From Isoetes taiwanensis (taxonomy: Eukaryota > Streptophyta > Lycopodiopsida > Isoetales > Isoetaceae), in the NCBI GenBank assembly GCA_021234155.1, contig JAJEKV010000002.1, positions 31,983,645 to 32,047,644 of the forward strand: a stretch of 64,000 nt of DNA. The letters run 5' to 3'. A program made the position numbers and the translations under genes. Positions 32,373 through 43,321 of this stretch are shown in pieces. The first letter of the stretch is position 1. Each line of letters opens with the position of its first letter. The notes under the pieces are model-generated. The model did no database searches, was not told the origin of the DNA, and saw only the letters and a list, made by a program, of their open reading frames with translations.

Positions 32373-33714
32373 TCAGCGCTTTACCACCTTCTGGCCGTCG
32401 AGCATAAAATGTAAGAAATTTAAGTCTGTCTCAAACTCCAATTGTTGCCGAACATCGAATAGAGACCGCTCGCTCTCCACTCTGAGACTTTTGAATAGCT
32501 GATTATCCTTATCGATATTTAAGTCTATGACAATGGAATGAGTGTCATCATTGTCATCTTGTTCTACTGGAATCCAAACGTATTTTCTGCCTTCACGGAC
32601 ATTTTGCCATCTCCTATACTTAAAAGTGACATACATCATTTGCTTCCGAATGCAATATCTGAACCGAACCATATCTCGACTTATCCTGCATTCAGTAGAT
32701 TCAGCTCCATCATGAAGTCGAGCACTCCAACTTTCAAGAAATAGACTATCTAAAAAACTATCCACTGACTGTTGAACTGTAAACATCTTTAAGGTCTTCT
32801 TAACATTGTCGGCGCTCTTGAATGAGGCAATCAACAGATGAATTCCTAAATTTATATTCACATACCCGCAGAAACCTCCCTTCTCCTTCAATGCCGTGAA
32901 TATTTCCTGCGGAAACTTACTCTGTGCTAGGAAGACAGAAGTGGCATCCAGAGGCCTGCAAGACAGAGATGGCATCTAGAGGCCTGTAGTATAGCTCAGA
33001 CAGACTGGACAATGGAAGCTCAATAAGCTTGGAGCTTCGTGGAGAGTATTCATACCTCCAGAACCATATAACCCTTTCTCTGGGGTGCACTCGTGTGCTA
33101 TCTTCGAACAACGAGGAGCCCATATCTTGGTGAAAGAAATGGAATACACTACTTATCGAGTGTGAGAAACTGTGTTCCTCCACATCATACACAAACCTGA
33201 GAGAATAGGAATGAACTGGATAAGTGACTGAACTAATTTAGATATAGATTGCATAGAAACACATACTCACAATTTGCTTCTGATCGTGGAAAAGTTCGTC
33301 GCTTGCCTTTTTTTTTTTTGCCATATTTGTTGGAGTGTATATATGCCTCACTTGTACAAAACCGACCACAAAGCCTTCCAATGTGTAGAAACATCATTTC
33401 TCCTGCATCTTTTGACTCGCCATTAACCTCTCATTCCGAGTTGGAGTGTAGCAATGCTCCCAGTTGACACCACAATGCTTTCAAATTCATTTTCGACTGT
33501 GATAGAGCTTACAGCCATCTAAAGTCACAAAGTTCAAATAGCGGAATCGCAATACTAGGAAAGGCTCGATGATTTTACCTTGATCGAAGCTATTTTGCGG
33601 TCGAAGCTCCCATTTGGCGCAGGTCGAAACTATTCCCGAGCAAATCGAAGTTCCCTTGGCGCAGACAAGCGATCTTTGCGCAAACTCTGTTGAAGAAAAC
33701 ACCTGGGTGGGCAT
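32373..33714 (-). pseudogene. Unrecognised multi-exon gene, frame broken by a 28-bp tandem duplication
   Basis: On the minus strand a first exon may start at ATG 33714 (MPTQVFSSTEF) and end at a donor CAAG/GTAAAATC near 33581. A main exon starts near 33198 after TATTCTCTCAG and encodes VYDVEEHSFSHSISSVFHFF. It runs to YYRPLDA, where a 28-bp tandem duplication (32928-32955 and 32956-32983) shifts the frame. The continuing frame (SVFLAQSKFPQEIFTALKEK) runs to a stop at 32373 and closes with LNFLHFMLDGQKVVKR, faintly ubiquitin-like. Long similar-frame coding on either side argues for a real host gene. If the duplication is an alternative acceptor (TCTTGCAG), splicing could restore the frame. I do not recognise the family and exon joins are tentative. 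Confidence 0.45.
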
Positions 33715-34584
33715 TGAGGGTGGGAGCTAACGGTCATAATTACTTGTGTGTAATCTGACACCCAAAGCTAGAGGCACGGGTATTACCGAACCTATGTGCA
33801 ATTAACACCTGGGATGGCGAAACCAAGGCTCGGTAAAAAAACTCCGTACAAGCTCGATTCCCCATTGGCGGCAAGCTTTTTGACGTGACATCGAGTTTCG
33901 GCCCTTAATTGATTCCAAAAAAAACTCCAATGCATATTTTTGCATAGTTCCTCTTGCAATGCTTTCTTAACTTTGAGAAGCTTTGAAATATAGTTTTTTG
34001 AACTTTATCTAGAGATCAAACATGGAAAAATTTGATGATAACTTGGAACTAATACTAAAAGTTCTAGCCCAAACTTAGCATTAAATATTTTTTATTGATA
34101 GAGCAGTTCATGAGCTAACAATATCCTAAAATAAAACTTGAGATTGAATAAGATAAGGAAGTTATTGATTTAAACTAAACCTATAGATCAATAATGGTCT
34201 TAGGTACATAAACCTTTCTTGATTTATCTTGATCATGCATTTGCTCTTTTCCTTTCTTGTTTTTGTATAAGTCTCATATCGATTTCCTTTTAATTTAACA
34301 CAATAGACATCAATTAAAAGTCACTCGAAATTGTTACGATATGCAAAGTTGAACCTTCAAATTACAAGACAACAAACATTTGTTATGCATGAAGCAATTA
34401 GTCAACTATTTATATACAAATTTGAAGTAAAAAACCATTTCCATGCAAAAGTTAGAACTTTAATTGAACCGGCCTTCTAGGAAGTATTGGTCCACATAAA
34501 ACAGAAAACAGTTTTGACCCTGTCATGTTTGACTGACTATATCTTCCTTCCATGCCAATTCCTTAGGCGCTCTGAAACCCTAGG
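33715..34584. other. Spacer upstream of LINE copy A
   Basis: No gene or repeat is supported; it is AT-rich. It could contain the promoter of the minus-strand gene ending at 32373. Confidence 0.35.
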
Positions 34585-35480
34585 CGCTCTGAAAGCCAGT
34601 CACACGTTTTCAATCATAACTGGAGATCTGAAAGTCCGTTTCAGCCGAAATCTGTTGCGTTGGAAAGCCATCTCAGAGTTCTTTCTGTCAGTATGTGATT
34701 TGCATATATTTCACTGATTATTTTACATCAGAAACACAGATTTTCGAACTGCAAATTGGGGTCCCAACAAACCCTAAAGTGCTGGTGGTGCTGCCCAAAC
34801 ACTTTTGATCATATCTGGAGATCAAGAACTCCGTTTCTGCTGAAATTTATTGCGTTGGAAAGTCATCTCAGATTTCTTCCTATTGGTATATAATTTGTAT
34901 ATGTTTTCAATAATTTTTCCTCTGCAAAAACTCGAATTTTCTGGCTGCAAATCGAGGGCGCAAAAAAACCCTGAAGTGCTCGTGGTATTGTCCACATATT
35001 TCTTATCATATTTGGCGGATTTTAACTCCGTTTCAGCTGAAATTTGTTTCGTTGGAAAGCTCCCTCAGTGATCTTTCTGAAGGTATGTGATTTGCATGTC
35101 TTTGAATGGTATTTCCATAGCAAAAACACAGATTTACAGCCTGCACCACCACTTTGTGGTTCATATTACATTTTTGTTCATATCTCTTTCTCTGTGACTC
35201 GGTTTCTCATGAAATTTATATCTTTGGAAAGCTCTCTCAGAGTTCTTTCAAAAATATTTTATGTTGCTAATGTTTAGACAGGATTTCAGAGCAAAAAGAA
35301 CAGATTTTCAGTGCTGGCTTTAGGGTTTCCATTGTTCGATTTTTCAGCACTACATACTTTTCTTCATATCTTTTGATTTGCAGCTCTGTTTTGGGAGCAA
35401 TGCATATCATTGGAATTCTTGTTCTGTGATGATTATAAAGACATATGGTTTGTATACATTTGCTTAAGATCTGAGAGGAG
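34585..35480 (+). promoter_or_regulatory. LINE copy A 5' tandem monomers, five units
   Basis: Five diverged units share CATA.CTGGAGATC, CTCCGTTTC.GCTGAAAT, TTGCGTTGGAAAGC and TCTCAGAGTTCTTTC. The GTTGGAAAG core falls at about 34659, 34854, 35051, 35223 and 35409, a spacing of 172-197 bp. A single monomer begins LINE copy B, and an orphan lies at 30.4 kb. Tandem 5' monomers upstream of ORF1 are known promoters in mouse L1, and the same role here is inferred. Confidence 0.65.
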
Positions 35481-35583
35481 AAAACAACAAGTCTTTTTTT
35501 GCAACCCGATTTTAAGACGGGATTCAGAGGGTGTGATACCATCCAATCACCTTGGCTTAAAGCATTTACATGCTGCAGCCTTG

Positions 35584-35855
35584 CAGACGGGCGTCTGTAA
35601 GGGGGAAAACCATTGCTTCTTTTCATTTCAGACAAGCGTCTGTAAGGTGGCAGAGGTTGCACTAGAGGCTGCGCTTAATTTATGCACTTGAACACTTTCA
35701 GACAGGTGCCTGTAAGGTGAAAGAGCCTGCACTTGCTTCTTGCACTTCGAAGCCTGCACCTGCTTCTGACACGTGGAAGCTTTCAGACGGGCGTCTGTAA
35801 AGGGACAGAGGTTGTGCATCATCAAAGTGCTTGGAGGCTTTCAGACAAGCGTCTG
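35584..35855 (+). promoter_or_regulatory. Cluster of five CAGACG.GCGTCTG palindromes
   Basis: Palindromes CAGACGGGCGTCTG, CAGACAAGCGTCTG, CAGACAGGTGCCTG, CAGACGGGCGTCTG and CAGACAAGCGTCTG lie at 35584, 35629, 35699, 35784 and 35842. All are followed by TAA(G/A)G. Base changes are partly compensated (CAGACAGGTGCCTG). The last is 18 bp before the ORF1 start. They may be protein-binding sites or RNA hairpins in the LINE leader. Confidence 0.7.
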
Positions 35856-35873
35856 TAAGGTGACACCCTATTC

Positions 35874-37234
35874 ATGGCAACTCCAGTGATAGAAGAGCCG
35901 GACGAGCCATGCGTCCCTTCATCCAACCCCACAGATATGCATGTGGATGGTGCTGATATGCAGTCCCCTCTACCTAGCGCAGACATGGCAGCAAAACTTC
36001 TATTGGGAGAGTACATAGATGCCATCCCCAATCGTGAGCCGGATGACACCGCAAAATTGGCCAGTGCACACCGAAAAGAGAAGCGCGGGCAAAGTCTCGT
36101 GCAACAAGCATAGCTCGGCAGACATATGACAGATACTCTAGCCTAGCGGCAAGCCATATCCGTGCTTCACCACCACCAAACCAGGTAGTTGAGGAGCACT
36201 GGAAACAGGTTCAAGCAATGGCAGAGGGCAACAGAGCTCGAATTGCTTGCTTGGCAGAGGAAATGCAGGCCTCCGCACCCAAATTGCTCAAAGAGGGTGG
36301 CTCTTGAAAAGCGGCGTGTTTCCAAAGATGGAGACCCGTGCTCTGAAAGACTGGAAGATGGCCTTCGCCTAGTGCACTCTGAAAGGCAGAAGGATAAGAA
36401 GAGTCTTGCTGACATGCAGGCCCGCATAGATTCCTTGTACACCGCCATAGAAACCATGACACAGGACAAGCAACATGTTGAGCGGAGGAGACAATGGTAA
36501 CCATCTCCCAAAAACCGATCGAATGAGGAGGCTGCTACTCTTGTGATGCAAAAAGTCCGTGTCGCTTTTGAAGAGAGCCAGCCACAATTGAGAGCCCTTC
36601 AAAGTAGGGTCGAGACACAAGAAGTGGCCTCATCTGCAATGAACTCTATGGTGGACTCTCGCTTGAGAAACCGGAGCATAGCTCGGCAGTCCAAGATCGT
36701 AAGATCAGGAGCCGAGGGCAACCATTCTTTGAGCGAGGCAAGGGCCTCAATGCAGATGCTCATAAGCAATTGTAGCGGTCGCAGAGCTAAGCTCGGCCCG
36801 AGGAAGGAGAGACCACTATACGCCTTGGCACGGCAGTCCCACTGCCAAGAGTGCGCAAGGCATCAGCCGGGGCCGTCTACCACGCACCCCAAGCCGCTCC
36901 ATGCCACCCCCAGCGTAGGCCACGGCCTATGCCCGCCCGACGACAAACAACTCATGTTGTAAAAGGCGGGGATTGATAACAAATGAGAGCTCGGGGGTTG
37001 GCGGAGAAGCCACAATGTGGTGGTACGTGGCCTGACAGAAGAGGCAGGGGAGGACCTCATTAACCGGCTCCAAATGTTGATTCTTGCTCGAATGACATTC
37101 CCCATGCCGGTAAACATTATTAGGGCGAGACGCCATGGCGTCCAGCACCCAGACCGCCCACGGGTGGTCACGTTCACAGTACGAGATGCACAAGTGAAAG
37201 CAGCCATCTTGCGCCAGGGTAGGCAGCGCCTTGT
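35874..37234 (+). pseudogene. LINE copy A ORF1, 5' part (frameshifted)
   Basis: It starts at ATG 35874 (MATPVIEEPDEPCVPSSNP). Acidic then basic N-terminal residues are followed by stretches rich in K, E and Q that look coiled-coil (SERQKDKKSLADMQARIDSL), but in shifting frames. From 37015 an RNA-binding-like segment begins: VVRGLTEEAGEDLINRLQML, ARMTFPMPVNI, RPRVVTFTVRDAQVKAAILR. It matches copy B (LVIRGLPEEEGENLIHRLQM). This is the arrangement of LINE-1-type ORF1 proteins: coiled coil, then RRM-like and C-terminal domains that bind LINE RNA. The insertion at 37235 cuts it before the conserved ALYVDRDL segment. Confidence 0.75.
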
Positions 37235-38872
37235 TGGTGCGTTTGCCGGGAGATTGGCCATCGCATGAGTGAAGGGAGGCGGAGGATCAGAAGCGCTTGT
37301 GCACAGGCTGGAGTGATTCAATGGAGCAATCTCTGCCAATTTCGACCTGCTATAAGCATGAGAAAGAAGATATAATTTCAGCAAGGGGAAAGAAAGCTTG
37401 AATTCCAGGTTCTTGTGTATTGATAGATCTCAGATTTTTATGTACTTCAAGAACAATATATTTGCTGTGAACATTTGAATGATCAAGAATCTCATGAATG
37501 CAATTTATAAATTATTTCCTTCTATTGAATGATGAATGTATTGTAAATCATTTGAAGAGTTATGTACCTGTGTTCTTAAGTAAATAGAGATGAGTAATTC
37601 CTCAAGCATCGCTAGTGAGCCCGGTCTTGTTGTGCCCTTGTTTATTTGTTGGACTACATATTTGTTTGGTGCATTTGCCGGGAGATGTTTTTGGAAGATG
37701 TTTTTTCTATGTATTTGAAGTTATGAAGTTTTATGCAAGAGACGAATATCCCATATATTTATTCCTCAGTTATTGAAACCTCAAAATCTTTGAAGAGCAA
37801 ATGATGTTAAAGCTATTATCTATTGTTGGAAGACCGTGTTCTCTCAAGATATTTGAAGTTCAAGTATTATGTTGAACATTCTCTAAGTCAAGTATGAAGT
37901 GAAGACACATTGGTTGGTATTTTGCTTTTGCAATTTATAGAAGTCTAATATTTAAGTTATTCAATATTTGAAGACACTTGTGGAAGTCATACAAGTTTTC
38001 TATTTTATCTTTTCTTATGTTGTGGAGAGGGGATTGAGCGCCATACCAAGGCAGAAGAGTGAGGGTGCCACTGACCTGGATGGGACTTGCCACCTTTGAA
38101 GTGATTACATTTATATGAAGCCATAGAATCGCCGACTGAGGCAAATGGTAATAGAGTTTTTAATTTTTATTTTCCTTGGAAGACTTCTAAGATGCTTTTG
38201 AAGAACTGAAGATGTATTTGGATATTGATTCTTGTTAAGTTGCAATGCTATCTTTATGACCATTTACGAGTCGAAGATCTTGAAGATTTAATTTTGAAGA
38301 ATTCATCGGGACGATGAATACTCTTGGGGGGGAATAATGTAGTGTGGTTTATCTGTTCACATTTTTACATTTTGCACCAAATTATCACATTTGATGTATG
38401 TTTGATGATTTATCTGTTAAAGTTGGAGAAGATACTGTATTTATTGTATATTTTGGTGTGGGCACTTGTAATTGGACTTGAAGGTGTATAAAAGTCCATT
38501 TTAATGGTTGAATATTTGATGAGGTGGCATGATCTCATAGGCATGTTGGTTATTGAAGATCTAATGGTGGAGATTGCTCGAAGATGAATGGTCAAGATTT
38601 GCTGTGTAAGTTTAAGAGGAGGGGTACGTCTCCTCATTCACTCTTTCACTCTTGCTCTTGGAAGGAGATTATCGATTGTAGAGTGCATCTTCCATGGAAG
38701 AAATAAATGAAAATGATGAGGATGAACCTCCTGATCTATGAGCATGTGATTTGTATGTGATTATTCATCTTCAGAATTTTGCTTGATTTCTTGCTAGTAG
38801 AATGGGATGCAATCCATTGCATATATTTTGCAAGCTGCTTCTGCTTTGGTCTTTTCTTTCTGTTGGATTACA
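37235..38872 (+). mobile_element. 1.64-kb non-coding LTR-type insertion with 5-bp target duplication CTTGT
   Basis: CTTGT occurs at 37230-37234 and 38873-38877. Removing the insert joins the LINE frame exactly (GSA then LYVDRDL, as GTSLYVDQDL in copy B). The insert begins TG and ends CA. A purine tract GGGGGGGAATAATG at about 38326-38339 precedes TGTAGTGTGG, which may start a 3' LTR (38338-38872). TTTGGTGCATTTGCCGGGAG at 37666-37685, a primer-site-like phrase, nearly repeats the insert's start TGGTGCGTTTGCCGGGAGAT. GTTGGACTACA at about 37648 echoes the terminal GTTGGATTACA. No gag-pol frame exists, so it is a LARD- or TRIM-like non-autonomous element. Confidence 0.75.
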
Positions 38873-39090
38873 CTTGTATGTTGATCGAGACCTGATCCCG
38901 GCCCAACAAGAAGACCCCAGGCACGAGTTGGCCAAAGTTAAAAGCATTCGCAGACAGGGAGGAGCTGCAGCACTGATTCGGGGTAACACCTTCTGTTGCT
39001 CACATATCTCAGGCTGCTTCCACTTTTGTCACCCCCCCTTCTGCTGTCGCCACTGAATCTCCACCTGCTGCCCCTGCCAACAAATAGGAA
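38873..39090 (+). pseudogene. LINE copy A ORF1, 3' part ending in TAG
   Basis: It resumes with LYVDRDLIPAQQEDPRHELA, then KVKSIRRQGGAAALIRG. A linker rich in P, S, T and A follows (after one small frameshift: TPPSAVATESPPAAPANK) and ends at TAG. Copy B ends the same way (PAANK then TAG). The downstream endonuclease frame continues in phase after the stop. Confidence 0.75.
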
Positions 39091-39960
39091 TTGTGCCTCC
39101 GCATGGTCTTCTGGAATTGTCGGAGCTTCCCATGGCAGAAGGGAGATAGTCTCAACTCAGTTGCTGCAGACATGGATCTCATCTTCCTCATGGAAACATG
39201 GGAGCATGCAAGACACAGGATACCTAACTTGCCAGGATACTAGCACTACTCAATCTTCAATGATTGCACAGGAAAGTGGGGGCATGGGGGGGTTGCCTGC
39301 TACTACCGAACAACCTTGGCACAATCAATCTCCTTGTTCAAGACAGACAAGCACAACCGGTACCTGTGGGTGCGTGTGCAAAACTGCAGTAGCAGACCCC
39401 TCTTTGTGGCAGCCTGCTACTTTCCACATGCAGAAAGCAACTTCTATCACACCCACTCGGATGTGGATAGGCTGGACCCCTATGTCGATCTATATGATGA
39501 CATCTGGCCAAAGATAAGCGGTTAGGCGTGTCATACTCCTTGGAGACTTCAATGCGCGCACCGGGGTAGAACAACCCATGAGATTTGATCCCTTGACTGA
39601 TGATGTATTGCAGTTGCATCCTGCAGAAGGAGCTTGGCCACAAACATCAGATGACAATCAGGTCACGCGCTATGGTCGACAGTTGCTTTTGCTCTGCAGT
39701 ATCTTTGACCTGGTAATCTGCAATGGACTAGCACAGTGGCCTTCCACTCGCAAGAGCACTTGTAGGCGGGAAAACCGAGGGGCGATCTAGTGTGGTGGAC
39801 TATGTCTTTGGTGCCCGAAAGGGGATATGCATGTCGTCAAGCACTTTCAGGTGGGAACAGCTAATAGGGATGAAGAGATCGACTCAGACCACTTACCACT
39901 TTACTTGAAGTTGGCTTGGCAGGTTGTGCGAACCCCCGGTGCAACAACTCCTCACATGCC
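39091..39960 (+). pseudogene. LINE copy A APE-type endonuclease domain
   Basis: Motifs in order: FWNCRSFPWQKGD (N), FLMETWEHA (E), a GHGGVACYY loop, ACYFPHAESNFYHTHSD, then after a frameshift LLGDFNARTGVEQP (D-x-N) and later EIDSDHLPLYLKLAW (SDH). These are the conserved residues of the apurinic-endonuclease fold that nicks target DNA for target-primed reverse transcription. Frameshifts near 39525, 39650 and 39790, and the lack of ATG after the TAG (TTG instead), mark it as broken. Confidence 0.8.
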
Positions 39961-40429
39961 TCAACTGCGATTGGATTATGAACATGCAGGGGCTTATGCC
40001 CAGATGCTTATAGATGACTGGCAGAAATTTTGCAATATCCTACACTAGAGCAAATGCATGTGACTACCGACCGATGTGCTTAGGGATCCCGGCGAGAGGT
40101 GCTTTGGGATAAGCCGCCCACCGCCGACCTCCGTGAACACAACCTTCCCACGTAATCAATGGTTTGATGCGAGTGCAAAGGAACACAAACGCCGGCTCGC
40201 CAAGTCACGACCGCTTTACGCCCACATGCGGTCGACAAGACGGCAGCGGCTTCCTTAAAGCTAAGAAAGCCAGGTACATTGCAGCGCATCAAAGGGAAAT
40301 GTTTTACCTCCTGGAACATCATCCCATGACCTTCTGGCGAAGGGTTCTTAGAAAGCCAGTATAGCCCACAGGGAATATCACTCCCGAGCAGTGGAGACAA
40401 TACTTGCAATGACTATCGACCCTCGGGGT

Positions 40430-42365
40430 GCACATGCGGCATTACCCTTGCAAGAAGGCCCGGTCTTTGGAAATCACAGATTCGGACGTGGAACAAGGCT
40501 TGCAGCGTCTTGCCAATGGGAAAGCCCCAGACTTGGATGGTATGCAGGCAGAATTGCTTAAGTGGGCAGGGCCGTCCATAATACCAGTGCTGACCGCCTT
40601 GTTCAACAAGGCATTATAGGAAGGTTTCCCGCTGCAGTGGACCAATAGCAGAGTTGTTCCCATATATAAGGCATGCCCAACCAATTATCGAACAATCATG
40701 GTCAGTTCGGTGTTTGCAAAATTGCTTCTTTGGGATTCTCGGCAGCGGTTGACGGGTTGGGCGAGGCAAAGCAGAGGTGTGGGCCCTCACCCGTAGGATT
40801 GAGACCACGGCACTCAACCATTGACCACATCTTCACGTTGCGAACTCGATTGAAGACGGCGGGAACCGCCGTCGGGATCTATATTGTTGCTTTGTGGATT
40901 TTGGCGGCGCGTTTGACATCGTGCCTCGGGGAAAAACTATGGGCAAGGCGCAACAAGCGGGGTTTCTGTAGATTTGCGAGAATGCATTAATGCGTGCTAT
41001 ACGAAAGATGCTCTGCGGTTGCGGCAGACAAGCCAACCATTTGATAGCGATGTCGGGGTTCGTCGGGGATGCCCCTCTCCCCAACATTGTTTGGGCTTTA
41101 CATTGATCAATTGGAGAGCTGGCTTGCTGATAATGGGGGCGATGGAGCTCACCTTCTCTATCAGATCATCAGACAGTTAATATATGCTGATGATGTGGAC
41201 CTCCTAGCTTACACACCAGCAGACATGCAACGACATCTCGATGCCCTAGACACATTCTGCCAAGCGACTGATATGCGCGTCAACCTGGCCAAGACTAAGG
41301 TGGTTTTCATATCATCTTCACATCAGCCGAGGGTCCCCTCCTTCGAGGCCAAAATGTGGAAGTTGCATCCACATACAAATATTTGGGAGTGGAGTTTCCT
41401 TCTACTATGCACTGGGACACATCCATACGGCCACGAAACAGTGGCGGCAGTGGAAGGCACTATATGCAATGCAAAACAATAGTCATAGAGCGGAGTTGTA
41501 TGATTGGGTCCATCAGTCACGCCTGTTCAAGGTCTTAGTGGAGCCTGTCCTTTTATACGGGGTGGAAGTATGGGGCCCAGTAGTATCACTTGCTACGTGG
41601 AATGACTTGGAGCAGGTCCAGAAAGCCTTCTTAGTACGAGCACTAGGGGTGAAGTCCACAGTTCCATATCAAATTCTACTGCAGGAGACAGGATTCTTGC
41701 CTCTTCAGAGGGCGGCCCTTGATCGGCACATTGTCTATTTTCAGAAGGTGGTCAATATGGACGATGCTCGTCTCCCTAAACTAGCTTATATCATGGCAAT
41801 GGAGCCGCAGCGCCTCAAGGCCTGCTGGAGAGCTCAATGGTTGGCTAGATAGAATGTGCAGGAGCACAGGTGCATACATGTGCAAACAGAGGCAGATCGC
41901 CATAGCTTGAGGCAATATCTTGACGATTGCTTCCTCAGCAAGCTTTGGGATGCCAATGCCCTTGAACAGGTCAAGACAACACACTACCAGCGCCACATAA
42001 ATCCCACATTGGAACGAGGCCCGCAATGCTACCTGCGTACCCACTTGCCCATGAAAAGGCGCAGACTCATTGCCTCCATTCGCACAGGGGCACATCATCT
42101 TCGAATTGAGACAGGCAGATGGATTGGTGAGCCACGCCAGGACAGGCTCTGTCAATGCTGCCAAATGGGAGTCATTGAGGATGAATCTCATACCCTTCAA
42201 AGTTGCCCAACATATGATCAAATTAGGACACGATATGCTGAGTTGGTCAGGCCTGGCCAGCCGTTACATGTGACATTGAGCACAGCATCCGTACGGGTGC
42301 TGGGATCATATCTTCAGGAGGTTATGGACATGCGAGATCAGCTATGTCCTCGGGCACACACTTGA
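40430..42365 (+). pseudogene. LINE copy A reverse transcriptase and C-terminal zinc knuckle
   Basis: RT blocks in order: GLQRLANGKAPDLDGMQAEL, ALFNKAL, ANYRTI-like TNYRTIMVSSVFAKLL, LRPRHSTIDHIFTLRT, CFVDFGGAFDIVPRG, RRGCPLSPTLFGLYIDQLES, YADDVDLLAYTPADM and NLAKTKVVFISSS. The thumb follows (LVEPVLLYGVEVWGPVVSLA, VKSTVPYQILL). The end has RLCQCCQMGVIEDESHTLQS, then CPTY, a CCHC-type knuckle. YADD is the catalytic aspartate pair. Indels near 40615, 40850-41070, 41340-41480 and 41850 break it into frames; the last 169 codons are intact. Confidence 0.85.
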
Positions 42366-42424
42366 CATGTATATAAACATTGATGTATACTTGTACAGTT
42401 TAACAACATTCTTATTACTGCCAC

Positions 42425-42470
42425 GGTTTTTCCCTCGAAAACCCTTCGGGGCGGGGGTTTTTTAACCCGG
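42425..42470 (+). other. LINE 3' stem-loop of copy A
   Basis: CTCGAAAACCCTTCGGGGCG then GGGGTTTTTTAACCCGG, 60 bp after the ORF2 stop. Same subtype as 12941. Confidence 0.8.
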
Positions 42471-42535
42471 ATAGTAATAAGTTTGCTGCGCTCCTTATGG
42501 GTCCCATAGGCCGATTGGCCTCAGTGGACGATAAA

Positions 42536-42558
42536 AAATCATTCTCATTCTCATTCTT
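42536..42558 (+). repeat. (ATTCTC)n tail of LINE copy A
   Basis: Three hexamer units follow GGACGATAAAAAATC. The other copies use pentamers (TTCTA, TTCAA) or TTCC. Confidence 0.75.
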
Positions 42559-43321
42559 GACTTCGGATTGGAACAAGATTCTTTGTGTATCCATCCTTAT
42601 CTCGTATAGAAAAATACCATTATTATGAAAAAAATATCAAAAAAGCCCTTTTATTGAGATTGTTTTATTAAACCATATATAATCATATATCCAATTTTGA
42701 ATTTTTATTTTTTTGGTAGCTAATTTTTCTGGGTTCTGCCTCACGCGAGGTCGACACGTGTGAATATTCTGGGTGTCATTTTCTTCGGCTGCAAGCAAGC
42801 CCTGAAACTAAATCAACGCCCGACCATGGCCATGTGCTGAATCTTAGGATAAAGTACGACGGCATGCGTGGCGGGCTATGGCGGCTCCTGACTTCGACCG
42901 TCGACAGGAGTTCTTCTTCTGGCGAGTTCTGAGATCTCAGGGTTGGTTCAATCTGGTGGCTCGAAAGGAAACCAGAGGAATAGGGAAGAAGCAACGGATT
43001 TGGGTGCGAGGCAAACTGAAGGATAGAAAGCACAGATGTAACAAAGAGAAATGCCAATAGAGAGACACATCGCATATCTCCGTCATCCATGGCAAGGCAG
43101 GGAAGCCTCAAACTCTCCAATTTGAGAAGGGCAAGCAGCAGCAGAAGCTTGACCGCTAGAATCAATTTTTTTCAGAGTCTAATCTTGAGTATTTATTCCT
43201 TTTTCTTGGTAACTTATTTTTCTGTAGATTCAACTTGCATATTCATTTTCATTACAGACTGATCTTTGGTCGCTATGTTTTTTGTAGATTGATCATTATT
43301 TTTGCAGATCCAACATAATAA
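42559..43321. other. Spacer, possible 5' exon of the decayed gene downstream
   Basis: ATG 42878 begins a 60-codon frame, MAAPDFDRRQEFFFWRVLRS, with good start context (TATGGCGGCT). It could be a first exon of the plus-strand relic that follows, but no motif is recognised. The same ATGGCGGCTCC phrase starts the short upstream ORF at 19344. Confidence 0.3.

Larger units (their letters stand above)
34585..42560 (+). mobile_element. Near full-length LINE copy A, interrupted by an LTR-type insertion
   Basis: Order: tandem 5' monomers, palindrome cluster, ORF1 (35874-37234 and 38873-39087), APE endonuclease (about 39100-39960), RT (about 40430-41500), C-terminal domain with zinc knuckle (to 42365), 3' stem-loop (42425-42470), CATAGGCCGATTGGCCTCAG, GGACGATAAAA and an (ATTCTC)n tail (42536-42558). 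ORF1, endonuclease and RT all carry small frameshifts, so the copy is inactive. Confidence 0.85.

Noticed and set aside
35584-35855. CRISPR-like array
   Set aside because: Repeats are 14-bp palindromes at irregular distances in a LINE leader.
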